64,000 nucleotides of DNA from positions 1-64,000 of the forward strand of contig JBLILH010000010.1 of assembly GCA_047636495.1 (NCBI GenBank), in the 5' to 3' direction. The notes beneath the pieces are model-generated. The model was not told the DNA's origin. It did no database searches and saw only the letters and a list, made by a program, of their open reading frames with translations. The stretch comes from Endobugula sp047636495 (GTDB lineage Bacteria > Pseudomonadota > Gammaproteobacteria > Pseudomonadales > Cellvibrionaceae). Position numbers and translations under genes: made by a program. Positions 16,838 to 26,623 of the stretch are shown piece by piece (the stretch's first letter is position 1; every line of letters starts with the position of its first letter).

Positions 16838-17785
16838 TCACACAAATTCTGCTTGATACGCAATCAACTCGTGCTTGCTAATAACAAACACACCGTGACC
16901 GCCCGATTCAAACGTGAGCCACATAAACGGCACGTGAGGAAAGGCAGCTTCAACATTTTCACAGCTATTACCCACTTCAACGATCATCACTCCGGTGTCG
17001 CTCAAAAAGTCCGCAGCGCCTCTCAGTAAACGTCGCGTAATATCTAAACCATCATCCCCCGCCCCTAAGGCAATAGCAGGCTCTGCAAGATACTCGGCAG
17101 GCATGTTATCAATATCCGCTTTATCCACATAAGGCGGATTCGTCACGATCAAATCGTATTGCTGCGGGATAATTTGATCAAATACATCAGACTGCTGTAT
17201 CACAACACGATCTGCTACACCGTGGCGCTGGATATTTTCTCGTGCAACAGCAAGTGCGTCGTTAGATATATCGCTCAAATCAACATATACGTTTTGAAGG
17301 TAAAGCGCCGTCGCAATACCAATACATCCACTGCCAGTACACATATCAAGTATGCGAATAGGTTGATCATCACTGCGGGCTGACAACCAAGGCTGGTAGC
17401 CCTGAGTAATTAATTCAGCAATAGGTGATCGCGGCACCAACACGTGCTCATTCACCGCAAATGAATAACCACAAAACCAGCCTTCACCTGTGAGATAAGC
17501 CGCTGGCACACGTTCCTCGATACGCCGCGTAAACAAGGCCGCAATAGCTTGCCATTCCGATTCATTAAGTGCTTGATTAAATATGCTGGCATCCGCATCG
17601 AAAGGGAGTTCTAGTGAATAAAATGTCAGCCAAAACGCTTCATCACCAGCATTATCGGTTCCATGGCCAAAATATAACTCGGCTTTGTCAAACAATATCG
17701 CGCCATACTGAATCGCTTCAGCAATGGTATGCGGTCGTGTTATACCATCATGCGGTGGCTCGGCTAGGGAAGAATATATATTCAT
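16838..17785 (-). CDS. prmB: Ribosomal protein uL3 N5-glutamine methyltransferase PrmB
   Basis: Methylates a glutamine of ribosomal protein L3 with SAM. The Rossmann SAM motif is ILDMCTGSGCIGIATA. The catalytic NPPY is present in LIVTNPPYVDKADI. HVLVPRSPIAELI is typical of PrmB rather than PrmC. About 315 residues, close to E. coli (310). I prefer the ATG at 17783-17785; a GTG four codons earlier (17797) is possible, and neither has a strong ribosome site. prmB-aroC-MFS is the conserved local order. Confidence 0.95.
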   Translation of the reverse strand: MNIYSSLAEPPHDGITRPHTIAEAIQYGAILFDKAELYFGHGTDNAGDEAFWLTFYSLELPFDADASIFNQALNESEWQAIAALFTRRIEERVPAAYLTGEGWFCGYSFAVNEHVLVPRSPIAELITQGYQPWLSARSDDQPIRILDMCTGSGCIGIATALYLQNVYVDLSDISNDALAVARENIQRHGVADRVVIQQSDVFDQIIPQQYDLIVTNPPYVDKADIDNMPAEYLAEPAIALGAGDDGLDITRRLLRGAADFLSDTGVMIVEVGNSCENVEAAFPHVPFMWLTFESGGHGVFVISKHELIAYQAEFV

Positions 17786-17849
17786 TATTGATATCACTAT
17801 TACTGATCAAGCTGTCGGACTGGCGACAACAAACAAGAGTGGCGCTTTT

Positions 17850-18497
17850 TTAGCGAACATACAAGGTTTCGAGCTGGGTATACAGACGTTCATTACCTCG
17901 TCTAACGATGTACAGCGTAATGTATATGTCGGCGTGAGGTAACATCGGTTTATCCAGCGCAGCCAGATTGTCAACGTCACCTGTTACTCCAGGCCCTCTC
18001 ATCTCTTCAGTCTCGGCGATGACTTTTGGGGTTGGTATGCGATAAACGCTAAATATTTGAGAATCATCCGTACCATACAATTGTTTCACACCAAAATAGT
18101 CGTTCGCCCAATTATTACTTTCTCCGCACTGACGACCTTTGCAACCAAATAGTCGTTCAGCGCTGTCAGGTATTTGCGCTTTGTAGTAGAAAAAAACATC
18201 TTCTTCAACATAATCTCTTGGCATTTCGATAGTGTATCTCTGTAGCTGCCCCGATTGTCTTTGCCACTTTCGGGGCATCCAGCGATCCTCTTTTTTTCTA
18301 TACTTATCTAACGCAATAATATAATCTTTTTCTATATAATTGGAATCTTTTAACACTTGCGCTCGAGGATGCAGTGTCAATGCAAAAGCCTTATCAGCAA
18401 CTGCTTGTTGAGGCACAAATAACACGAAAACAGCTGCTGCGATGACAAATAAAGAGGCATATTTTATATGCAGACCGGAGGGATATCTTGTTATCAC
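17850..18497 (-). CDS. DUF4892 domain protein with signal peptide
   Basis: 215 residues. A hydrophobic stretch at about 12-33 ending in AVADKA looks like a signal peptide with cleavage near 35, so the mature protein is probably periplasmic or outer-membrane-associated. The family core is recognisable: K-D-S-N-Y-I then L-D-K-Y-R-K, a central LFGCKGRQCGESNNWANDYF block with a likely disulphide pair (C-x4-C), and a C-terminal Y-I-T-L-Y-I-V-R-R-G-N strand. DUF4892 genes occur near alpha/beta hydrolases in pseudomonads, as here. The function is unknown. Confidence 0.8.
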   Translation of the reverse strand: MITRYPSGLHIKYASLFVIAAAVFVLFVPQQAVADKAFALTLHPRAQVLKDSNYIEKDYIIALDKYRKKEDRWMPRKWQRQSGQLQRYTIEMPRDYVEEDVFFYYKAQIPDSAERLFGCKGRQCGESNNWANDYFGVKQLYGTDDSQIFSVYRIPTPKVIAETEEMRGPGVTGDVDNLAALDKPMLPHADIYITLYIVRRGNERLYTQLETLYVR

Positions 18498-18598
18498 TAT
18501 AAGTTATCTCGCTGTGTGATGAATAAGTTTAGGTAGGAAAAGGTTAATATTTTAAGCCAATGCGGACGAAAACACCTCTTTATACGTACCGAAAAAGA

Positions 18599-19573
18599 TT
18601 AATGATGAGCTGAGAATAAAAAACCGTGTATCACTTTACGTACATCAGATGCGGCTTTTTCAGTATGTAAAAAGTGGCCGTCATCAAACACATCAACTCT
18701 TGCGGCAAGCTGTTTCGCCAAAGCGTCACATTGCGCCACAAACTCATCTGGAGCCTGTTTTACTAAGCCTTGCGCGCCTAACAATAATAGCGAAGGTATT
18801 TGGGCATTCACAATACTACATACAAATGCTTGCAAAGTGTCCTGTGAAAGACCAACACCCGACAAGCTCCATAATTTGCTGTCCGAATGCCAGGAATACT
18901 TTCCTTCCAACTCGGACAATCCACGCACCGCTAATTGCTCAGCAGTGGTTTCACTAACGGGGGCAAAACGACTCGCACAACGCGCAGTAATAGCGTCTTG
19001 GCGAGACGAAAAAAGTGTCGCTTGTCGTTGAATGCGATACTTAATTTCTGTAATACTATCTTGGATACGTGCAATCGCCGATTCGCTTTCCGTTAAGGGC
19101 GGGATAATGGCGTCAATCATAATTAAATGCGATATACGCTTTGGATACGTACCCGCGGTCAACAAAGCGATCATCGCGCCACGAGAGTGGCCCATTAACG
19201 CGAAAGTGTCCCACCCCATTTCGTCAGCTATCGCATAAATAGCCGCCGTGTCACTCCAAAGTGGGTAGTCGTCTAGACCTAACTTATGGTCTGACAATCC
19301 ATGTCCAGCAGAATCAATCGCTAGGCATTGCACACCTTCGAGTTGCGGCGCCAACGCTGAGAAACTTCCGCTATTATCCAGCCAGCCATGAAGCGCTATA
19401 ACCGGCAATCCGCTTTTATCTCCCCATAATTGAGCCGCATAGGTGAAACCATTAAAGGTGAATTGCTTTTCTATCGGAGACCCCCTACTGATATGTGACA
19501 AAGCGCCCGTGGGCGTGGAAGAATTAGGCAACAGGAACTCACTTACGATATTAAGAATGAACGGGCTGAACAC
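18599..19573 (-). CDS. Alpha/beta hydrolase
   Basis: 324 residues with the alpha/beta-hydrolase fold. The oxyanion region is LHGWLDNSGSF, followed by LAIDSAGHGLSDH. The nucleophile elbow GHSRGA gives the catalytic serine. The base histidine is in DDGHFLHTEKA near the C-terminus, and an acid follows strand 7 (VFDDGH region). The substrate is unknown; homologues are annotated as esterases or lipases. GTG start at 19573 overlaps the sixA end by 23 bases; a TTG further in is possible. The overlap suggests translation coupled with sixA. Confidence 0.85.
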   Translation of the reverse strand: MFSPFILNIVSEFLLPNSSTPTGALSHISRGSPIEKQFTFNGFTYAAQLWGDKSGLPVIALHGWLDNSGSFSALAPQLEGVQCLAIDSAGHGLSDHKLGLDDYPLWSDTAAIYAIADEMGWDTFALMGHSRGAMIALLTAGTYPKRISHLIMIDAIIPPLTESESAIARIQDSITEIKYRIQRQATLFSSRQDAITARCASRFAPVSETTAEQLAVRGLSELEGKYSWHSDSKLWSLSGVGLSQDTLQAFVCSIVNAQIPSLLLLGAQGLVKQAPDEFVAQCDALAKQLAARVDVFDDGHFLHTEKAASDVRKVIHGFLFSAHH

Positions 19574-20027
19574 GAGCAGGCTGGTGCAACCATTCTAGAT
19601 CACAACACCCATTAGCATAAGTTTGAGTTGTTACAAACGCTAACGCGCCGGTACTCATACGATAACGACCGGGCTCAAGCCCCACTAGACCGTCTACCAA
19701 GATACCCACTAGTGGCTGGTGACTGACAATCAGTACAGTGGTCTCACAATCGCCGTTAAGTGCCGCAAGGGTATCTACAGAATTACCGCTAGGCGACAAG
19801 AAAGGCCAGGTAATGATCGGCTTTAGCAGTTGCTCGGACACTAGTTTGGCTGTCTGCTGGGCACGCACGTAGGGGCTTGCCCAGATGACATCAATGCCTT
19901 TTAAAGCCGATGAGTAATCCGTGACCACCTGAATAACATCTTCTCTACCTTGCTGAGTCAGCTCACGCTGCGGATCGGTGTCAGCTTTAGCTTGCGCCTC
20001 ACCATGGCGCATAATGAATATATTCAC
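19551..20027 (-). CDS. sixA: Phosphohistidine phosphatase SixA
   Basis: 158-residue phosphatase of the histidine phosphatase superfamily that removes phosphate from phosphohistidine, notably on Hpt domains and the nitrogen PTS. The RHG motif is at MRHGEAQAKAD (7-17). The second conserved histidine lies in LIVSHQPLVG, and WASPYVRAQQTA is the usual middle block. Length matches E. coli (161). It lies between the DUF4389 gene and the hydrolase in one transcription unit. Known to act on ArcB Hpt in E. coli; the BarA-like Hpt protein at 12904 is one possible target here, which is inference only. Confidence 0.94.
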   Translation of the reverse strand: MNIFIMRHGEAQAKADTDPQRELTQQGREDVIQVVTDYSSALKGIDVIWASPYVRAQQTAKLVSEQLLKPIITWPFLSPSGNSVDTLAALNGDCETTVLIVSHQPLVGILVDGLVGLEPGRYRMSTGALAFVTTQTYANGCCDLEWLHQPARVQPVHS

Positions 20028-20100
20028 GTTATGGTTCCTTATTGTTAAGGTTGGGCTTACTGGGTATTAGGCTATCCCCATCACTGCTCAATATCTCGAC

Positions 20101-20532
20101 TCAATTTACGTCGTTGTTCAAGTCATCATTAGGCCAATCACTAAACGGGAATGGCTTTTGTTCCTTGTTGTACGTTAGAAATTGTAGTATCTGAAACAAG
20201 TACTGCGATAACTGACCACCAAACGACTGTAACCGGGTTTCGCTTGATCCAGTGACCAAGGCAAATACAAATTGGATTAAGATGAGCACGGCAGCGACAT
20301 ACGCTGCGACAGAAGCAATTACTGCAAAAAGCATCATAAATACAAATCTCAACCAATGGTCTCGAGACAGTAAACGGGCTTTTAGCGCATTAGTTTGATC
20401 ATTACTGACCGATGCTCTATCTGAACTTTTCTTGGGTTCTGCATGGTCATCAGTCGTCTTGTCAACGACAGCTGACCCTTCAACAATTTCACCGTCCGTA
20501 ATCGAATCATCTGAGGAATCTTTATTAATCAT
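20101..20532 (-). CDS. DUF4389 membrane protein
   Basis: 143 residues: an acidic hydrophilic N-terminal half (1-55) then H-W-L-R-F-V-F-M-M and two membrane helices (about 58-92), ending in the family tail S-Q-Y-L-F-Q-I-L-Q-F-L-T-Y and K-P-F-P-F-S-D-W-P. This is a good match to DUF4389, whose genes often lie next to sixA and gpsA in Pseudomonas-like bacteria. It is an inner-membrane protein of unknown function. Confidence 0.82.
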   Translation of the reverse strand: MINKDSSDDSITDGEIVEGSAVVDKTTDDHAEPKKSSDRASVSNDQTNALKARLLSRDHWLRFVFMMLFAVIASVAAYVAAVLILIQFVFALVTGSSETRLQSFGGQLSQYLFQILQFLTYNKEQKPFPFSDWPNDDLNNDVN

Positions 20533-20652
20533 GGTAGTACCCTTTCATTTAGTTACTTCATTGAGTTATTTTATCTAGACTACGCTGATAACGTCACCGC
20601 TTCGCGGTAACGGTATCAATAAGGAGCGCAAACAGTCGCAGCACCACTTTAA

Positions 20653-21390
20653 CTACACACGGCTAGTTAGCGCGACAATTAAACCAATGATACCGCCAAA
20701 AACACCACCCCAAACGACTAACCAACCAAGGTGGCTCCTGATCATAGTTTGAATAATATCCTTCACTAACTCCGGCGTTAGCTCATTTAAACGTTTTTCA
20801 ATAATATCACTGACCTTGCCCTGCATACCACCTGCGAGATTCGAATGGCCGAGTTCATCATGCAGCACAGCAACGAACGCTTCACTCTGGGTTATTTCGA
20901 TAACGACTCGCTTCATTTTTTTAATGAACGGTTCCTTTAGAGGCGTTAATGCATCACTACCACCTACCATAGCCAACATACCGCCTAAAGAAGAGTTTTC
21001 AATAACATCAACTAAACCATCGAATACCGGCGCAAGGTCTACTTTAGCAATAACTGGCGCTAAGTCTACAGTACTTAATTTATCTGGGCCTTCAGACAAA
21101 AATTGTTCAATATTTTCTTTGGTAAAAAACTGCTCCATCATTAAGTGACGAAGACCCATTTTAAACTCTTCAAATCGAGCAGGGATGACCCCTGAGCCAT
21201 ACAAACCGGGGACTTTCTCAAACAGCATATGCACGGCCAACCAATTAGTAATGGCCCCAGAAAGTGCGAACATACCTACCGTAAGTACTATATATTGATT
21301 CAAAAAGTAACCCACTAAAACACACATTAAAGCACTAGCATTAGTCACAATACTTTTATTCACGAAAGGTCTATTCACAATACATCTCAT
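20653..21390 (-). CDS. DUF445 family membrane protein
   Basis: 245 residues. Two N-terminal membrane helices (about 13-48) precede G-A-I-T-N-W-L-A-V-H-M-L-F and P-x-L-Y-G-S-G-V-I-P-A-R-F, the signature of DUF445 (YheB/YjiN-like) proteins. A helical soluble part follows, then a C-terminal helix (about 220-243). The family function is not established. It lies 49 bp downstream of gpsA in the same direction. Confidence 0.82.
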   Translation of the reverse strand: MRCIVNRPFVNKSIVTNASALMCVLVGYFLNQYIVLTVGMFALSGAITNWLAVHMLFEKVPGLYGSGVIPARFEEFKMGLRHLMMEQFFTKENIEQFLSEGPDKLSTVDLAPVIAKVDLAPVFDGLVDVIENSSLGGMLAMVGGSDALTPLKEPFIKKMKRVVIEITQSEAFVAVLHDELGHSNLAGGMQGKVSDIIEKRLNELTPELVKDIIQTMIRSHLGWLVVWGGVFGGIIGLIVALTSRV

Positions 21391-21438
21391 ATAGTTTAAC
21401 GTTGATTCACAACGCCAGTAAAATTATCATTATTTGAG

Positions 21439-22482
21439 TTAACGCCCCGAAGATGACGGAGAGACTGATAAACTCGTAAAGTTGACGTCATCATTATTAT
21501 CGCTAGACATTAGCTGAGCAATAATATGATCTAGAGGTTGTTGATCAAACATTAATGCATAAAGAGCAGACGCTAGTGGCATATATACTTGCATTTCGTC
21601 CGCCTTTTCTTTGACTAGCCTCAGGGTATTCACGCCTTCGACGACTTGCCCAATGTCTTCTACCGCTTGTGTGTAACTTTTTCCGCAACCCAACGCGTAT
21701 CCTAAACGATAGTTACGACTTAGATTGGAGCCGCAAGTCAGCATCAAATCACCGACACCCGCCAAACCTAGTAACGTCATAGGGTTTGCGCCCATATGGT
21801 GGGAAAAACGTCCCATTTCGGCCAGAGAACGTGTCATTAGCATCGCTAATGTATTCTGACCACAGTGCCTAGCTTCTGCCATACCCACTATAATCGCATA
21901 AATATTTTTTAATGCGCCAGCGAGCTCCACACCGCAACAGTCATCATTGCTATATACACGAAAAGTAGATGAGCACAGGGTGGTTTGCACGCGCTCAATA
22001 AGCGAGGCATTGACACTGGCAATAACCGAACCTGTTAACTGCTGCTGAATCATCTCTTTCGCAAAGTTAGGCCCGCTAAGGACGCCTATGGGGTGATGCG
22101 GTAGCTCTTGCTCTAAAATTTGGCTCATGAGGCGAAAACCATCGGCGTCTATGCCTTTAGTCGTACTGACGACGCATGCCGAATCAGCTAAATAAGGCTT
22201 CATCTGACACACTACCTCACGGAATACCGAGCTTGGCACCGAGATGAAAACGAGTTCACATTGGGCCAGCGCTTGCTCCATATCTGCCACAACGTGAACG
22301 AAGGCATGTAGAGTAAAGCCGGGGAGATACTGAGTATTCTCTCTTGAAGATTGGATTTCGTTAGCACGCACAGCATCACGCATCCATAAATACACAGGAA
22401 AATCATTTAAGCCGATCGTGCTGGCGAGGGCCGTACCAAAACTGCCACCACCGATAACGGCTACCTTAGGAAAGTGATTCAT
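21439..22482 (-). CDS. gpsA: Glycerol-3-phosphate dehydrogenase [NAD(P)+]
   Basis: Makes sn-glycerol-3-phosphate from dihydroxyacetone phosphate, the entry to phospholipid synthesis. The nucleotide motif is VIGGGSFGTALA (9-20). LSGPNFAKEM and the catalytic lysine region ELAGALKNIYAI follow, with GLAGVGDLMLTC in the C-terminal domain. The 347 residues are near the usual 330-340; the Ser-rich end (SVSPSSSGR) is an addition. Leads a unit with the DUF445, DUF4389, sixA and hydrolase genes downstream. Confidence 0.96.
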   Translation of the reverse strand: MNHFPKVAVIGGGSFGTALASTIGLNDFPVYLWMRDAVRANEIQSSRENTQYLPGFTLHAFVHVVADMEQALAQCELVFISVPSSVFREVVCQMKPYLADSACVVSTTKGIDADGFRLMSQILEQELPHHPIGVLSGPNFAKEMIQQQLTGSVIASVNASLIERVQTTLCSSTFRVYSNDDCCGVELAGALKNIYAIIVGMAEARHCGQNTLAMLMTRSLAEMGRFSHHMGANPMTLLGLAGVGDLMLTCGSNLSRNYRLGYALGCGKSYTQAVEDIGQVVEGVNTLRLVKEKADEMQVYMPLASALYALMFDQQPLDHIIAQLMSSDNNDDVNFTSLSVSPSSSGR

Positions 22483-22590
22483 AAAATTATTATCATTAGT
22501 AGTGAGTGACTAGTCATTCATGCCATCGTGCGCACGCCATTATATGACAAATCACACAACACGATGACTATAAAGCATACGACATATACC

Positions 22591-22625
22591 CAAAAAGCAG
22601 CAAAGTATCACTTCACTGCTTTTTG
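22591..22625 (-). terminator. Likely intrinsic terminator of htpG
   Basis: CAAAAAGCAG (22591-22600) pairs with CTGCTTTTTG (22616-22625) around a 15-base loop, 38 bases past the htpG stop. Read on the minus strand the descending arm ends in a run of five T, as in terminators whose U-tract joins the stem. It lies between htpG and gpsA. Confidence 0.6.
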
Positions 22626-22662
22626 AATAACCTGCTGCCATCATATAATGGCAAAACAATGA

Positions 22663-24579
22663 TTAGTGGCTAAGTTCTAATAACAAACGGTTTAGACGTT
22701 GAACATAAGCTGCTGGGTCATCTAAGTGACCTCCCTCTGACAATGTAGCTTGATCAAAAAGAATATTCACTAAATCACCAAAGCGGTCTTCATCCATTTC
22801 TTGATCCAACTTTTTCACTAATGGATGTTCTGGGTTTAGCTCAAATGTTGGCTTCGTCTCGGGTAGAGATTGACCCGCTTGCTCCATCAAACGGCGCATT
22901 TGTGCACCCATATCATCTTCACCGACCACCACACAGGCTGGCGATTCGGTCAACCGATTGGTTAAGCGTACTTCAGCGACCTTGTCATCCAAGACTGACT
23001 TAGTGCGCTCGACTAAGCCTTTCAGCTCTTCATTGATTTTTTCTTGCGCTGCTTTTTCTTCTTCGGTGTCTAAGTCACCTAAATCAAGGGAGCCACGCGC
23101 CACATCTTGTAATTGCTTGCCATCAAATTCTCGAAGATGGCTCATCATCCAGTCGTCTACGCGATCAGACAACAACAACACTTCAATGCCTTTCTTGCGG
23201 AAGACTTCAAGATGCGGGCTATTTTTCGCCGTGTTAAAGTTTTCTGCAGCCACGTAATAAATTTTATCTTGCCCTTCTTCCATGCGGCTAACATAATTTT
23301 CTAATGACTGATCCGGCGTCGAAACGTCAGTATGAGTCGTAGCAAAACGTAATAACTTGGCTATTTTTTCTTTATTCGCAAAATCTTCACCAGGGCCTTC
23401 TTTTAATACTTCGCCAAACTCTTTCCAGAATGCCGCATACTCTTCTGGTTTTTTCTTCGCCATTTTATCGAGCATATCTAATATACGCTTAGTCAATGCA
23501 GCACGCATTGCGTCGATATTAGGATCTTTTTGTAATATTTCACGAGATACATTGAGTGATAGATCGTTAGAATCGACGATACCTTTCACAAAACGCAAAT
23601 ACATAGGCAAGAACTGCTCGGCCTCATCCATAATAAACGTGCGCTGAACATAAAGCTTTAAGCCACGCGTGCCTTCGCGATTGTATAAATCAAAAGGCGC
23701 TTTTTTCGGAAGATACAACAAGCTCGTGTAATCTAACTTGCCTTCAACACGGTTATGGCTCCACGTTAATGCGTCTTGATAATCATTAGATACATGTTTA
23801 TAAAACTCTTGATATTCTTCATCTTTGACGTCGGAACGAGAGCGTGTCCATAATGCCGTAGCTGTATTGATAGTCTCATCTTCTGGGGCTTCGGGCTCTT
23901 TGCCCTCTTCTGGTTCGCCTTGCGCTGCTTTCTGCATAATAACCGGTAGAGAAATATGATCCGAATACTTTTTGATCACCGAACGTAAACGCCAACCATC
24001 TGCAAATTCAATAGCATCGTCTTTTAGATGAAGAATAATGGTAGTGCCACGATCTGCTTTTTCAATGGCTTCCACCGTAAAATCAGCATCACCTTCGCAT
24101 TCCCAATGTACACCTTCCGCGGGTGGCACACCGGCTTTACGGGTCAATACTTCTACCCGATCGGCGACAATAAATGAAGAATAGAAACCTACGCCAAACT
24201 GGCCTATCAACTGCGAGTCTTTTTTATCATCACCCGATAAGTTATCTAAAAACTGGGCGGTGCCTGACTTGGCAATAGTACCCAAATGGCTAATGACATC
24301 TTCGCGAGTCATGCCAATGCCATTATCACTAATAGTGACGGTTTTGGCTTCTTTATCGAAGCTTACACGAATCGCCAACTCAGGATCACCTTCATACAGG
24401 TCACCATTTTTCACCGCTTCAAAACGCAGTTTGTCAGCGGCATCGGACGCATTGGATACTAACTCACGAAGAAATATTTCCTTATTAGAGTAAAGTGAAT
24501 GGATCATTAGCTGTAATAGTTGCTTGGCTTCTGTTTGAAAGCCTAATGTTTCTTTTTTGGCAGTGGCTGTTGCAGTCAC
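22663..24579 (-). CDS. htpG: Chaperone HtpG (Hsp90)
   Basis: Cytoplasmic ATP-dependent Hsp90 chaperone of 638 residues (E. coli 624). GHKL ATPase motifs: LRELVSNASDAADKLR (about 40-55), ISDNGIGMTR, and GQFGVGFYSSF. The middle-domain block EQFLPMYLRFVKGIVDSNDL and the C-terminal dimerisation domain are complete. A Pro/Glu-rich insert (GEPEEGKEPEAPEDE, about 222-238) is typical of HtpG from these lineages. Expression is very likely under sigma-32, given the promoter at 24680-24707. Confidence 0.98.
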   Translation of the reverse strand: MTATATAKKETLGFQTEAKQLLQLMIHSLYSNKEIFLRELVSNASDAADKLRFEAVKNGDLYEGDPELAIRVSFDKEAKTVTISDNGIGMTREDVISHLGTIAKSGTAQFLDNLSGDDKKDSQLIGQFGVGFYSSFIVADRVEVLTRKAGVPPAEGVHWECEGDADFTVEAIEKADRGTTIILHLKDDAIEFADGWRLRSVIKKYSDHISLPVIMQKAAQGEPEEGKEPEAPEDETINTATALWTRSRSDVKDEEYQEFYKHVSNDYQDALTWSHNRVEGKLDYTSLLYLPKKAPFDLYNREGTRGLKLYVQRTFIMDEAEQFLPMYLRFVKGIVDSNDLSLNVSREILQKDPNIDAMRAALTKRILDMLDKMAKKKPEEYAAFWKEFGEVLKEGPGEDFANKEKIAKLLRFATTHTDVSTPDQSLENYVSRMEEGQDKIYYVAAENFNTAKNSPHLEVFRKKGIEVLLLSDRVDDWMMSHLREFDGKQLQDVARGSLDLGDLDTEEEKAAQEKINEELKGLVERTKSVLDDKVAEVRLTNRLTESPACVVVGEDDMGAQMRRLMEQAGQSLPETKPTFELNPEHPLVKKLDQEMDEDRFGDLVNILFDQATLSEGGHLDDPAAYVQRLNRLLLELSH

Positions 24580-24679
24580 AAAAAACTCCTTAATATTGAT
24601 ACGGGGAATGAGTAATATGGGTAGTCAATAAAGATCTAATAGTCATCTTATCGACTGCTCAAAAAATGAGATGTAACCT

Positions 24680-24707
24680 ATATGGGGCAGGGACATTAGA
24701 TTTCAAG
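24680..24707 (-). promoter_or_regulatory. Sigma-32 heat-shock promoter of htpG
   Basis: On the minus strand CTTGAAA (24707-24701) is followed after 13 bases by CCCCATAT (24687-24680), an almost perfect match to the RpoH consensus. It lies about 100 bases upstream of the htpG start, in the right orientation. Confidence 0.88.
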
Positions 24708-24871
24708 AGCTGGTGCTTTTCCTCTATCCACAAAAACCTGGGAATGCTACCATTTGCTTAATAAGATGGGGGCAGAAACACAGGCCGACACGCCAGTAAT
24801 GCGACCAACAGTACCCCCGTTAACACAACTCAGAATTGAGCCACATTCAGCAAAATGACAATGAACATCAC

Positions 24872-25357
24872 ATGAACAAAAAAATACCTGTTTCACCTCA
24901 TCCGAAATCGACTCCTTCTGCACTCTCAATTCAATACCCCTCGGTTTGGCGGCGTTTTGCGGCCATTATTTATGATAGTTTATTGGTTGCTGCTATAAGC
25001 ATGGGTTATGGCGCCCTGGGCTTGATTATCACTCACGAAACCAATGGTGCCGATGCGGTAGAGATCAACAGTCATTTTCACTGGCTATTTCAACTGGGTT
25101 GGCTCGCGGTGATTATTGGGTTTTTCAGCTTTTTTTGGATGCGAGCGGGGCAAACACTGGGCATGCGCGCGTGGCGCTTAAAAATTGTTAAAGAAGAAAC
25201 TCAGCAAAAGCCTTCACTGATCCAGTGCCTTGGACGATGCCTATTAGCGCCATTTAGCTTCATCGTGTTTTTTATTGGGCTAATACGTAACGACAAGCAA
25301 TGTATTCACGACCTAGCCACAAAAACCCAAGTCGTGTTGCTACCCAAAGACAAATAA
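24872..25357 (+). CDS. RDD family membrane protein
   Basis: About 161 residues from ATG 24872; a TTG 36 bases upstream is the alternative. The RDD signature is present as W-R-R-F-A-A-I-I-Y-D-S-L-L (R, then Y-D in place of D-D). Two hydrophobic helices follow, then FFWMRAGQTLGMRAWRLKIV, the typical middle block, and a C-terminal helix ending in DKQCIHDLATKTQVV. Inner-membrane family of mostly unknown role, sometimes linked to ion transport. It stands alone between htpG and convergent lptG. Confidence 0.88.
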   Translation: MNKKIPVSPHPKSTPSALSIQYPSVWRRFAAIIYDSLLVAAISMGYGALGLIITHETNGADAVEINSHFHWLFQLGWLAVIIGFFSFFWMRAGQTLGMRAWRLKIVKEETQQKPSLIQCLGRCLLAPFSFIVFFIGLIRNDKQCIHDLATKTQVVLLPKDK

Positions 25358-25525
25358 CCTTGCGGGGGAGCTTAATTGGACTACTGGACAGAGGGGTTTG
25401 GGCAGAGGTTTTGAATACAGGAGCCCGGTTAAAGCCGTGTCATTTATAGATTTTTCTATCAAAGGGCTTACTCTTCGCTGCACCACTTAATTATGCAAAT
25501 AGCCAACGTGGCTACTCACTCAGCA

Positions 25526-26614
25526 TTAGCGTGTTCGTGCTAGTAAAAACCAGCCTAAGACAAAACAAAAAGTGATGGGGAGTAGTACTGCGAACAGTGG
25601 AGAAATACCGTATAGCAAGCTTGCAGGCCCTAACAGCTTTTGTGTTAACTGGAAGCCGATCCCTACCACTACACCAGTGAAAATACGATAACCCATAGTG
25701 ACCTCTCGTAACGGGCCAAATATAAAAGACACTGCTACTAGCACTAAGCTGATAATCACTAATGGTTGCAAGACTTTACCCCAGTAAGCTAGTAAATACT
25801 TACCATTATCTACGTTTTGCTTTTCTAAATATTGAGCATAATCGTATAGTTTAGTGATCGCTAGATTATCGGTATCTTGTACCAAAATTGTCAGTAAATT
25901 GGGGGACAATTCTGTTTCCCACACTTGTGAAGGGTAACTTTTTGTAGTGACTAACGAGTTACTCTCGCCAGCAAATACATCGACTGGGAATAAAGTTTCA
26001 ATCACTCCTTCTACTATCCATTGTCCATTGGTGTACAACGCTATTTTGGCGAAACTAGAAGAAACTAACCGCTGGTTATCATCGTACTGATAACGAGTCA
26101 CGCCTAACAATTTGCCATTAGCTTGCACACTGTTAAAATGCATAAAAAAATTGTTTTCGCGACTCCATACTCCACCCTTAGCACTCGACACACTATTATT
26201 ACCCTGTAATAACGAAGAGCGACGGCTTTCAGCATACTGATCTGACACGGGAATAACATACTCGGCAAACAATAACATCGCAGCAATAAACCACAAGACT
26301 GGCTTAAGTACCGCCCACGTTAGACGTAATAAGCTTACACCAGCTGCACGCATCACCACCAATTCACTGGTTGACGCCATGCTGCCTAAACCAACCAGCG
26401 CACCGACCAAACCTGCAAAAGGCATATACTGATAAAGGCTAGAGGGTATCGCTAAAATGACGTAAATTAATGCTTCGGTAAAGGGATAGGTGTCGGTTAA
26501 ATTACCTAACTCATCAATGAGTTTCGCCAAAAGATCTAAGGCACAAATGACTAATAACACCGCAATGATCGATGCGACGGTAGTCCGGAAAATGTATGCA
26601 TTCAATAAGCGCAC
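25526..26614 (-). CDS. lptG: LPS export ABC transporter permease LptG
   Basis: Inner-membrane subunit of the LptB2FG transporter that lifts lipopolysaccharide from the inner membrane into the Lpt bridge. 362 residues with six membrane helices, three on each side of a periplasmic beta-jellyroll region. The YjgP/YjgQ-type N-terminus is RLLNAYIFRTTVASI, followed by LLAKLIDELGNL and the PFAGLVGALVGLGSMASTSEL coupling-helix block. GTG start, 9 bases after the lptF stop. LptF and LptG form one operon, as usual. Confidence 0.95.
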   Translation of the reverse strand: MRLLNAYIFRTTVASIIAVLLVICALDLLAKLIDELGNLTDTYPFTEALIYVILAIPSSLYQYMPFAGLVGALVGLGSMASTSELVVMRAAGVSLLRLTWAVLKPVLWFIAAMLLFAEYVIPVSDQYAESRRSSLLQGNNSVSSAKGGVWSRENNFFMHFNSVQANGKLLGVTRYQYDDNQRLVSSSFAKIALYTNGQWIVEGVIETLFPVDVFAGESNSLVTTKSYPSQVWETELSPNLLTILVQDTDNLAITKLYDYAQYLEKQNVDNGKYLLAYWGKVLQPLVIISLVLVAVSFIFGPLREVTMGYRIFTGVVVGIGFQLTQKLLGPASLLYGISPLFAVLLPITFCFVLGWFLLARTR

Positions 26615-26623
26615 AGTAATAAC